Origin: JACZST01 sp964195155
Lineage (GTDB): Bacteria > Actinomycetota > Acidimicrobiia > Spongiisociales > UBA5794
DNA: 43,640 bases
Assembly: GCA_964195155.1 (NCBI GenBank)
Contig: CAXMOP010000103.1
Coordinates: forward strand, 1 to 43,640
Reading direction: 5' to 3'
Below, piece by piece: positions 7,284 through 14,268 of the stretch. The notes under the pieces are model-generated. The model saw only the letters and a list, made by a program, of their open reading frames with translations, made no database searches and was not told the DNA's origin. Made by a program: the position numbers and the translations under genes. Position 1 is the stretch's first letter. Every line of letters starts with the position of its first letter.

Positions 7284-7330
7284 ATCGTCGGGCCCACAGC
7301 CCGAAGGTCGGGGTTCAGATCCCGCGCCCG
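7284..7330 (+). pseudogene. decayed 3' half of a tRNA resembling initiator tRNA-Met
   Basis: TCGGG-CCCACAG-CCCGA (7288-7304) forms a perfect 5-bp anticodon-type stem with a 7-nt loop. It is followed by AGGTC (variable loop) and a T-arm-like GGG-TTCAGAT-CCC (7311-7323). The order and several exact stretches match the 3' half of bacterial initiator tRNA (TCGGGCTCATAACCCGAAGGTCG). The loop has C instead of the invariant U33, the T stem keeps only three pairs, and no D arm or 5' half is visible upstream, so it is not functional. Such 3' tRNA halves typically remain where integrative elements recombined into tRNA genes. The rest of 7218-7556 shows nothing recognisable. Confidence 0.45.
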
Positions 7331-7556
7331 TTTGATCCAAAGGAAGCCCGTGCACACCAAGACTTCCCAGGAAAGCGATTGGTGGTTCGTTTCCACGGGT
7401 TGTCCGCTTTTGGACGACGAGCAGGCCTGACGGCTATGGTCGCCCACGTCGAGTTCGGGAGGAGAGGGTCCCCGTTCGAGTGGCTGGCAATGGCGGTTCT
7501 ATGCCCTGCGGTCCTTGCGCTGTGCCGGGTACCTCTCGCACACATTGGAGGATGCC

Positions 7557-10500
7557 GTGACACGTCTGCGTCTTCGTCTACTGCTCGCTTTGAGCCTGAT
7601 TGCCGCGATGGTCCCGTTGTTGGGTGCCCCGGCGGCTGCAACGACCGGGGACTTGGTGATCTCCGGTGTCGTCGACGGACCGCTGAGCGGTGGGATACCC
7701 AAGGCAATCGAGCTGTACGCCGTCAACAACATCGCTGATCTCACCATCTACGGCGTCGGCTCCGCGAACAACGGCGGTGGCAGCGACGGCGAAGAGTTCC
7801 CCTTTCCGGCAGGCTCCGCGACGGCCGGCGACTTCATCTATGTCGCATCCGAAACCCCTGGCTTCACCAGTTTCTTCGGCTTTGCGCCGGACTACACATC
7901 GAGCGCGGCCAGCATCAATGGTGACGACGCCATCGAATTGTTCAAGAACGGCGCGGTGGCCGACATCTTCGGCGACATCAATGTCGACGGGAGCCTTCAA
8001 CCCTGGGACTACCTGGACGGATGGGCCTCCCGTGCGAGCGACACCGGCGTCGACGGCTCCACGTTCGAACTCGGCAACTGGACCTACAGCGGCCCGAACG
8101 CACTCGACGGCGAGACCACCAACGCCACCGCCACGACGCCGTTCCCGATCGGGACCTACACCGGCACTTCCGGTCCGCCAGCTGTGGTGATCAATGAGGT
8201 GGATGCGGATCAGACGTCGACTGATTCCGCCGAGTTCGTTGAGCTGTTTGATGGTGGGGTGGGGAACACGGCGCTGGATGGTCTGGTGTTGGTGTTCTAC
8301 AACGGCAGCGACGACGCCTCGTATCGGGCGTTTGATCTTGATGGGCAGTCGACGAATGGCAGCGGCTATTTCGTGTTGTGTGGTGATGCCGCAAATGTGG
8401 CGAACTGTGATCTGGACGTGTCTCCGAACACGAACTTGATCCAGCAAGGTGCCGACGCGGTGGCGCTCCATGTGGGTGACGCCACGGATTTCCCCAATGA
8501 CACTTCGGTGACGACGACTGGTTTGGTGGATGCGATTGTCTATGACACCAACGACGCCGATGATGCTGCCTTGTTGGTGTTGCTCAATGGCGGTCAGCCG
8601 CAGGTGAACGAGGACGGCAACGGCGACAAGGACACTCACTCCAACCAACGGTGTCCCAACGGCACCGGCGGGGCCCGCAACACCGACACCTACGACCAGT
8701 TCGCCCCAACATCGGGGGCCGCAAACGAGTGCGGTGGCCCTCCGCCGAGCGGCGTGGTGATCAATGAGGTGGATGCGGATACGCCGGGCACCGATGCCGC
8801 TGAGTTCGTCGAGCTGTTTGACGGTGGGTCCGGTAACACGGATCTGTCGGGACTTGCTCTGGTGTTCTACAACGGCTCGGATGACGCTTCGTACGACTCG
8901 TTCGATCTCGACGGGTTCTCGACCGACGCGGATGGCTATTTCGTGGCCGGCAACACTGGTGTCAGCGGCGTCGACTTGGTCTTCTCGGGCAACGGGCTGC
9001 AGAACGGTGCGGATGCGGTGGCGTTGTATGTCGGTGACGCTTCCGATTTCCCCAACGACACGCCGGTGACGACCGATGGTTTGGTCGATGCCATCGTGTA
9101 TGACACCAACGACGCCGATGATGCTGCCTTGTTGGTGTTGCTCAATGGCGGTCAGCCGCAGGTCAACGAGGGTGGCAGCGGCAGCAAGGACACTCACTCC
9201 AACCAGCGGTGCCCCAACGGCGCCGGTGGGGCTCGCAACACCGACACCTACCAGCAGTGGCTACCAACGCCCGGCGCCGAGAACGTGTGCGCAGCGCCAC
9301 CTATGGAGCTGTTCATCCACGAGGTGCAGGGCAGCGGCGCTACTACGCCGTTCCCCAGTGCGATCGTCACCGTGGAGGGCGTGGTGGTTGGCGATTTCCA
9401 GGACACCGACCTCAGCGGCTTCTACCTGCAAGAGGAAGACGCCGACGCCGATGCCGACCCGGCCACGTCCGAGGGCATCTTCGTCTTCGAGGGCGCTTCA
9501 GCGGTGATCGTGGCCATGGGCGACACCGTCAAGGTCACCGGGACCGCCATCGAGTTCTTCGACGTCACTGAGATCACCAACGTGACCTCGGTTGCGGTGA
9601 CGGCAAGCGGAGCGACCGTTACGCCGGTCACGTTGTCCTTCCCCGTGTCGGCGACGAATGACTTCGAGACGATCGAGGGGATGAGCGTCGCTATCCCGCA
9701 GACGATGGTCATCAGCGAGTACTTCAACTTCGACCGTTTCGGCGAGATTGTGCTGGCGACCGGGCGGCTGCAACAGCCCACCTCCATCTTCGAACCGGGC
9801 TCCGCGGCGGCGGCTGCTTTGGCAGACCTGAACGTCAGGTCCCGGATCACACTGGACGACGGGCGAACCGGGCAGAATCCAGATCCGGCGCGCCATCCCG
9901 ACGGCGCCGTGTTCGACCTGACGAACCTGTTCCGCGGTGGAGACCTGGTCGCAAACGTGGTCGGAGTGATGCACGACAGCTTCGGCTATCGCATCCACCC
10001 AACGGCCGGCGCCACGTATACGGCAACAAATCCCAGGCCAACGGCTCCCGATGACGTCGGCGGCGACGTGACGGTGGCGAGCTTCAACGTGCTCAACTAC
10101 TTCACGACGCCGGATGGCAGTGGGCCGATCTGTGGCCCGGCTGCGGATCAGGGATGCAGGGGCGCCGATAACGCCACCGAGTTCACCCGGCAGCGCACCA
10201 AGATCATCTCAGCGATCGCTGCAATCGATGCAGACGTCGTTGGTCTGATCGAGATCGAGAACAACGAAGACGCCTCGCTGATCGACCTGGTGAACGGCCT
10301 GAATGGTGTGCTCGGCGCCGGCACGTACGACTACGTGGATGCGGGTTTCGTTGGCCCCGACGTAATCAAGGTCGGGCTGATCTACAAGCCTGCGACGGTG
10401 TCGCTCAACGGCTCTCATGCTGTGCTCGACGACATGGGGTTCCTCGACCCGAACACCACGGGCACGGTCCGCAACCGGGCGGCCCTTGCGCAGACCTTCA

Positions 10501-11492
10501 CCGAGAACGCCACCGGAGAATCGTTCACCGCTGTGGTGAACCACTTCAAGTCCAAGGGATCCCCGTGCGGGACGGGCGACGATGATCCCGAGACGGGCAG
10601 CTGCAACCTGACCCGAACGCTGGCGGCTCAAGTGCTCGCCGATTGGCTGGCGGGCGACCCGACCGCGAGCGGCGACCCGGACATCCTGGTCATCGGCGAC
10701 TTGAACGCCTACGACAAGGAAGATCCGATCGATGCCCTGAAGGCCGGAGCCGACGACACGCTGGGAAGCGGCGACGACTATTCGGATCTCGTTCTTCAGT
10801 TCCAGGGCGAGGCTGCCTACTCCTTCGTCTTCTCGGCGCAGTGGGGTTATCTCGACTATGCGATGGCGAATGAGTCGCTGCTGGGCAGCGTGACCGGGAC
10901 CACGATCTGGCACATCAACTCCGACGAGCCGGACATCTTGGATTACGACACGTCATTCAAGAAGCCGGCCCAGGATGCGCTGTATGAGCCGAACGCGTTC
11001 CGGTCAAGCGACCATGATCCGGTGATCGTTGGCCTCGACCTGGCGAACCCGATGGGCGACAGGGAAGACGTGGCCGACGACCTGGCCGCGCAGTTGCCGA
11101 CGGGAGACTCGCAAACAGACAATCGGTTGAACAAGGCAATCGATTCCATCGAGGACAGCCTCAACCCGGGCTGGTGGACCAGTGATCAGACGATCACGAA
11201 CAAGAAGGTGTTTGACGACCAACGTCAGGCCGTGGTCCAGCTCGAGTTGATCGTGGCTGGTGGAGGCGCGGAGGCTGCTGCCGCGCAGGCCGCGCTCGAT
11301 GTGCTTGTTAACGCCGACAGGCAGCTGGCCCAGATCGAGCTGATCGCGGCGATCGATCGTGGCGGTGAGGCTTCGAAGATCGCTAATGCTCAGGCAGCGA
11401 TGGCGAGAGCGGCAACTCTGACGGCGGCCGGTCAGTACAACGAGGCAATCAACCAATACAAAGCCGCATGGGACGCCGCTACGAAGGCCTAG
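7557..11492 (+). CDS. secreted ExeM/NucH-family nuclease with lamin-tail-like domains
   Basis: A 1311-residue protein starts at GTG 7557 with GGAGG seven bases upstream. Residues 1-28 form a signal peptide (basic MTRLRLR, hydrophobic core, AxA-type site). Next come an N-terminal lamin-tail-like domain (about 30-205) and two near-identical ones (about 210-395 and 400-581, each starting VVINEVDAD). An OB-fold-like region follows (about 582-815), then an endonuclease/exonuclease/phosphatase domain (about 835-1160) with VASFNVLNYF, catalytic Glu in LIEIEN, VVNHFKSKG, D-x-N in GDLNAYD and the SSDHDP end motif. A helical C-terminal domain (about 1165-1311) is rich in Ala. The family comprises extracellular, metal-dependent DNases used for DNA scavenging or biofilm dispersal. 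No sortase or autotransporter anchor is visible, so release or loose surface retention is likely. It is monocistronic, with a terminator at 11503. Confidence 0.9.
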   Translation: MTRLRLRLLLALSLIAAMVPLLGAPAAATTGDLVISGVVDGPLSGGIPKAIELYAVNNIADLTIYGVGSANNGGGSDGEEFPFPAGSATAGDFIYVASETPGFTSFFGFAPDYTSSAASINGDDAIELFKNGAVADIFGDINVDGSLQPWDYLDGWASRASDTGVDGSTFELGNWTYSGPNALDGETTNATATTPFPIGTYTGTSGPPAVVINEVDADQTSTDSAEFVELFDGGVGNTALDGLVLVFYNGSDDASYRAFDLDGQSTNGSGYFVLCGDAANVANCDLDVSPNTNLIQQGADAVALHVGDATDFPNDTSVTTTGLVDAIVYDTNDADDAALLVLLNGGQPQVNEDGNGDKDTHSNQRCPNGTGGARNTDTYDQFAPTSGAANECGGPPPSGVVINEVDADTPGTDAAEFVELFDGGSGNTDLSGLALVFYNGSDDASYDSFDLDGFSTDADGYFVAGNTGVSGVDLVFSGNGLQNGADAVALYVGDASDFPNDTPVTTDGLVDAIVYDTNDADDAALLVLLNGGQPQVNEGGSGSKDTHSNQRCPNGAGGARNTDTYQQWLPTPGAENVCAAPPMELFIHEVQGSGATTPFPSAIVTVEGVVVGDFQDTDLSGFYLQEEDADADADPATSEGIFVFEGASAVIVAMGDTVKVTGTAIEFFDVTEITNVTSVAVTASGATVTPVTLSFPVSATNDFETIEGMSVAIPQTMVISEYFNFDRFGEIVLATGRLQQPTSIFEPGSAAAAALADLNVRSRITLDDGRTGQNPDPARHPDGAVFDLTNLFRGGDLVANVVGVMHDSFGYRIHPTAGATYTATNPRPTAPDDVGGDVTVASFNVLNYFTTPDGSGPICGPAADQGCRGADNATEFTRQRTKIISAIAAIDADVVGLIEIENNEDASLIDLVNGLNGVLGAGTYDYVDAGFVGPDVIKVGLIYKPATVSLNGSHAVLDDMGFLDPNTTGTVRNRAALAQTFTENATGESFTAVVNHFKSKGSPCGTGDDDPETGSCNLTRTLAAQVLADWLAGDPTASGDPDILVIGDLNAYDKEDPIDALKAGADDTLGSGDDYSDLVLQFQGEAAYSFVFSAQWGYLDYAMANESLLGSVTGTTIWHINSDEPDILDYDTSFKKPAQDALYEPNAFRSSDHDPVIVGLDLANPMGDREDVADDLAAQLPTGDSQTDNRLNKAIDSIEDSLNPGWWTSDQTITNKKVFDDQRQAVVQLELIVAGGGAEAAAAQAALDVLVNADRQLAQIELIAAIDRGGEASKIANAQAAMARAATLTAAGQYNEAINQYKAAWDAATKA
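8184..9163 (+). repeat. internal duplication of a lamin-tail-like domain in the exeM-like gene
   Basis: Units starting at 8184 and 8754 encode matching domains of about 185 residues. DNA identity is patchy but includes 27 identical bases at the start (8184-8210 and 8754-8780) and 65 identical bases near the end (8541-8605 and 9099-9163). The blocks of identity imply recent duplication or gene conversion. Confidence 0.9.
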
Positions 11493-11502
11493 CTGGCAAG
11501 TT

Positions 11503-11527
11503 GGGACCTCCCCGATCGGGAGGTCCC
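11503..11527 (+). terminator. hairpin terminator after the ExeM-like gene
   Basis: A perfect 10-bp stem, GGGACCTCCC and GGGAGGTCCC, encloses the loop CGATC and begins 11 bases after the stop codon. No U-tract follows, as is common for terminators in high-GC actinobacteria. Confidence 0.7.
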
Positions 11528-11694
11528 ACTCGCCCAGTCGGATGACGCTTACTGTTGATTCGATCGTGATCCAAAGGACGAGGATGTCATCGAGACGATG
11601 GGAATCGGCCGTGGTCGCTTTGATTGAGCAGCGGCCACCCGCCGCCGACGGCCAGGGTCGTCAGCGAGGCGGATCCTGGACGATCTTTGCGATG

Positions 11695-11718
11695 TGACAC
11701 AACACACAAGATGTGTCA
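11695..11718. promoter_or_regulatory. inverted repeat, candidate VapB operator
   Basis: TGACACA and TGTGTCA form a perfect 7-bp inverted repeat separated by 10 bp, ending 20 bases before the vapB start. One helical turn between half-site centres fits binding of an AbrB-type dimer or VapBC complex. Autoregulation is the rule for such modules, but binding here is inferred. Confidence 0.55.
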
Positions 11719-11737
11719 GGTCTGATAGGATATGCCA

Positions 11738-11983
11738 ATGACTGTAGAACGTGTCCAGATGAACGACCAAGGGAGGATCGTGATCCCGGCGGCGATCCGT
11801 CGAGCCCTCGGGTTCGAGCCGGGCGCTGAGCTCGTGCTGCGCGTGCAGGACGACTCCCTTCACATCCAGCGGCTCGCGGCCGCTGTTGCCGAGATCCAGG
11901 CCGTGGTAGGCCAGTACGCCGGCGATCGGTCGCTCGCCGATGAACTGATTGCGGAACGCCGGGAGGAGGCCGCCGGCGAATGA
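11738..11983 (+). CDS. vapB: VapB-type antitoxin, AbrB/SpoVT fold
   Basis: An 81-residue protein has an N-terminal swapped-hairpin AbrB domain (VERVQMNDQGRIVIPAAIRRALGFEPGAELVLRV, residues 3-40) and a helical C-terminus expected to wrap the toxin (AEIQAVVGQYAG, LADELIAERREEA). ATG 11738 is preferred because AGGA lies seven bases upstream; ATG 11732 in the same frame would add two residues. Its stop overlaps the toxin start in an ATGA junction. It should bind DNA through the AbrB domain and neutralise the PIN toxin. An inverted repeat at 11695-11718 is the likely operator. Confidence 0.9.
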   Translation: MTVERVQMNDQGRIVIPAAIRRALGFEPGAELVLRVQDDSLHIQRLAAAVAEIQAVVGQYAGDRSLADELIAERREEAAGE

Positions 11984-12357
11984 CCGCCGTCCTGGATGCG
12001 TCGGCGTTGCTTGCGCTGATCAACAGGGAGAAGGGCACGGGTGCGGTTCTCCCGGTGCTCGAGGCCGCAAGGATGAGCACGGTCAACATCGCAGAGGTGC
12101 TGTCAAAGCTGAGCGACATTGGGATGCCCCCCGCCGTCGCCGAGGATCTAATCAGCCGGCTCGGGCTCACGGTCGAGCCGTTCGAGCTGAGCCACGCCGA
12201 GCGCGCGGCGCGGCTCCGGCCCACGACGCGTCATTTGGGACTCTCGCTTGGTGATCGAGCGTGCTTGGCGCTTGCGCAGGAGCGAGGGCTGCCCGCCTAT
12301 TCCGCAGATCAATCGTGGAGCGACCTTGCGGATGTGACGGTGCGAATCATCCGCTGA
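11980..12357 (+). CDS. vapC: VapC-type PIN-domain ribonuclease toxin
   Basis: A 125-residue PIN domain shows the acidic metal-binding residues: D6 in VLDASALLAL, E39 in VNIAEVLSK, D92 in LSLGDRACLALA and D110 in YSADQSW. It is a full-length VapC. Such enzymes are Mg- or Mn-dependent endoribonucleases, often cutting tRNA or rRNA; the target here cannot be predicted. It is translationally coupled to vapB through ATGA. The following 140 bp to the DUF3024 gene contain no gene. Confidence 0.9.
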   Translation: MTAVLDASALLALINREKGTGAVLPVLEAARMSTVNIAEVLSKLSDIGMPPAVAEDLISRLGLTVEPFELSHAERAARLRPTTRHLGLSLGDRACLALAQERGLPAYSADQSWSDLADVTVRIIR

Positions 12358-12497
12358 ATGCGGACTCGCGACCGGCGGCTCAGGAGGACGTGTGGCCGCC
12401 TGTTCAGGCTGGTGCGATCGCTCCGTCTTTTCCCAGACCATCCTCAACCGGTGAGATCACGAAGCGACCGCTCGCGAGGTTTGACAGTTAGCCTTGG

Positions 12498-12869
12498 ATG
12501 GTCGCTCTTGTGGAGGACCTGCCCGTGATACCCGACGCCGATCTCGCCCGCGTGCAGCGATGGGTGAAGGCGCGTAACGATCGGATACCCGAGCAGGTGC
12601 GCGATCGGATCCGTATCGAGTTGGACGTCGGCAGCCGGGCTCTCACCATTTTCGAATGCCACCCGCCTTGGCGCGATGACATGGGACCCGACTGGAGTCG
12701 CCTCCCGACGGCGAGGCTGCGGTACACGAAGATCAGAAACGAGTGGGCGCTGTATTGGAGCGACCGCAACTCGGAGTTCCACGAGTACGACCTCGTCGAA
12801 CCAACCCGGTACGTTTCCCACCTCCTGGCCGAGGTCGACCGGGACCCCACCTACATTTTCTGGGGCTAG
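12498..12869 (+). CDS. DUF3024 domain protein
   Basis: A 123-residue soluble protein carries the DUF3024 pattern: IRIELDVGSRALTIFECHPPWRDDMGPDW, then ARLRYTKIRNEWALYWSDRNSEFHEYD and the terminal DPTYIFWG. Function of the family is unknown; it is widespread in actinobacteria as a single-domain protein. ATG 12498 fits the family start (PDADLARVQRWVKAR follows), although no strong ribosome binding site is seen. The 146 bp after it, to the bioY stop, hold nothing recognisable. Confidence 0.85.
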   Translation: MVALVEDLPVIPDADLARVQRWVKARNDRIPEQVRDRIRIELDVGSRALTIFECHPPWRDDMGPDWSRLPTARLRYTKIRNEWALYWSDRNSEFHEYDLVEPTRYVSHLLAEVDRDPTYIFWG

Positions 12870-13015
12870 GGGACGACAAAGGCCAGGAGCGGATAGCCCT
12901 CATACCGATCGGCACCTTGCGATCTGTCGGGAGCTGCCGGTGGTTCGTCCTCGACGGCCAGTGCTTGGGGGGATTCGGCGACCAGAGGCTGGCGCAGCTG
13001 AGCGCGCGATTCCCG

Positions 13016-13627
13016 CTAGCCAAGGTCGCGGCGAGCGAACCTCCATCCCAGAGGCAGGAGCAGCCCAGCAAGCACCGCCTTCAGGACGTCTCCGACCAGG
13101 AAAGGGGCTACACCAAGAGCCACTGCAGTGGTCTCGCCAGGGGGGCCCGTTAGGGGGATGCCGAGCCGGTAAGCCAGCCACAACGCCCCGAAGAGGTAGA
13201 TGATCAGGCTCCCGGCGATGAAAGCTGGAATGGCCGTCCAAACCTTGCGGTCTTGGCGGCGCTCGGCGAGCGCCCCGATGACGAATGCGGCGACAACGAA
13301 CCCGACGAGGTAACCCGCAGTAGCCCCGGTAACTACCCCCCAGCCGCCGGTTCCCCCGGCATAGAAAGGGAGCCCAATCGCCCCCAGGGCAACGTAGAGG
13401 ATCTGTGACGCTGCCCCGCGAAAGGCGCCAAGGACGCCACCGGCAAGGAGTACGGCGAACGTTTGCCCGGTGATCGGCACCGGAGTGAAGCCGAGAGGGA
13501 TGACGATCTGGGCTGCTCCGGCCGTAAGCAACGCGAAGCCAACCACAAGAACGACGTCCCGAACCCAGGTGCGAGGAATAATGTCCGCCAGCGTCGATGG
13601 GGCGAAGGCAGCGTCGGGAGCACTCAT
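13016..13627 (-). CDS. bioY: BioY biotin transporter, substrate-binding S component
   Basis: A 203-residue membrane protein has about six helices. The BioY signature is clear: AAQIVIPLGFTPVPITGQTFAVLLAGGVLG, YVALGAIGLPFYAGGTGGWGVVTGATAGYLVGF, and a C-terminal FLVGDVLKAVLAGLL segment. ATG 13627 is preceded by a GGAGGTCG ribosome binding site. BioY binds biotin with high affinity and either works alone or with an ECF energising module (BioMN or shared EcfA-EcfT); none is encoded nearby. A perfect inverted repeat lies 30 bp upstream of the start. Confidence 0.92.
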   Translation of the reverse strand: MSAPDAAFAPSTLADIIPRTWVRDVVLVVGFALLTAGAAQIVIPLGFTPVPITGQTFAVLLAGGVLGAFRGAASQILYVALGAIGLPFYAGGTGGWGVVTGATAGYLVGFVVAAFVIGALAERRQDRKVWTAIPAFIAGSLIIYLFGALWLAYRLGIPLTGPPGETTAVALGVAPFLVGDVLKAVLAGLLLPLGWRFARRDLG

Positions 13628-13656
13628 CTCGACCTCCTGTGGTGATGTCGGGTTTG

Positions 13657-13674
13657 CTGGTATGTGTTTACCAG
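13657..13674. promoter_or_regulatory. inverted repeat upstream of bioY, candidate operator
   Basis: CTGGTA and TACCAG, 6 bp each, are separated by the 6-bp spacer TGTGTT. It lies 30 bp before the bioY start, in the expected promoter region. It does not match the BioQ (TGAAC-type) or BioR (TTATC-type) consensus I know, so the regulator is open. Confidence 0.45.
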
Positions 13675-13760
13675 ATTGGGCCTCGACCGGCGGCCTCAAT
13701 CGGCGACTCGATCCAGGGTCTCCTCGTATCGATTGAAAATGGCGAGCCTGGATCGAATCC

Positions 13761-14033
13761 TTGTGGAGCGTTGGCTCGTGCCGCTACGAGCCAGGCGCTG
13801 TGCTCTTCGACACGCCGATGACCAGGCCGGGTCGGGCAGTGTGTTTGGAGCCACATGACATGGTCGCATCCAAGTTGGTGGCGTTCCGGGACGAGGACCT
13901 TTGCCTTGTCCGGGCATTGATCGCCGAGGGTCTGATCGATACCGGCATCCTTGCGCAGCGGGTTCAAGCGCTGCCGATCGACGAGGATCTGCGCTCGAGA
14001 CTGTTGAACTGGCTGGCGAAACGCCACTCGTGA
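13761..14033 (+). pseudogene. C-terminal remnant of a DUF6036-like nucleotidyltransferase
   Basis: The frame contains VCLEPHDMVASKLVAFRDEDLCLVRALIAEGLIDTGILAQRVQAL, which resembles the C-terminal half of DUF6036-type nucleotidyltransferases (EPHDL-xx-SKL-x-A-x-R-x-KD followed by helices). The N-terminal catalytic GG-S-DxD half is absent. Upstream sequence in other frames (RCALRHADD) looks scrambled. It is probably a dead relic of another toxin-like nucleotidyltransferase. The 235 bp that follow, to the stop of the CcdA fusion gene, hold no recognisable gene. Confidence 0.5.
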
Positions 14034-14268
14034 GCCGGACGGTCGCTGATGACTCGATCATGATGTGAGGACGAGGGCGGCCAGCGGTGTCATGCGGGCG
14101 CCGGCGTCACCGGGTGTTCGGGTTTCGCCATGGCAGACGGCTATCGAGCCGACGACGGCCCGACGGAGCGGAGAACGGTGCGCCGGGACGAGGATCGTTT
14201 TTCCCGGCGACATCCGGGACCTCGCCGACGGCTACCGTCGGGTGGCTCGGTCGATTCACGCCGGGTGA

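Noticed and set aside
7184..7447. 87-codon minus-strand frame containing KRARDLNPDLRAVGPT
   Set aside because: This kind of peptide arises from reading a tRNA-like sequence backwards; it overlaps the tRNA remnant.
7578..9197. 539-codon minus-strand open frame antisense to the ExeM-like gene
   Set aside because: It lies fully inside a gene with clear domains and signal peptide; composition is that of an antisense shadow.
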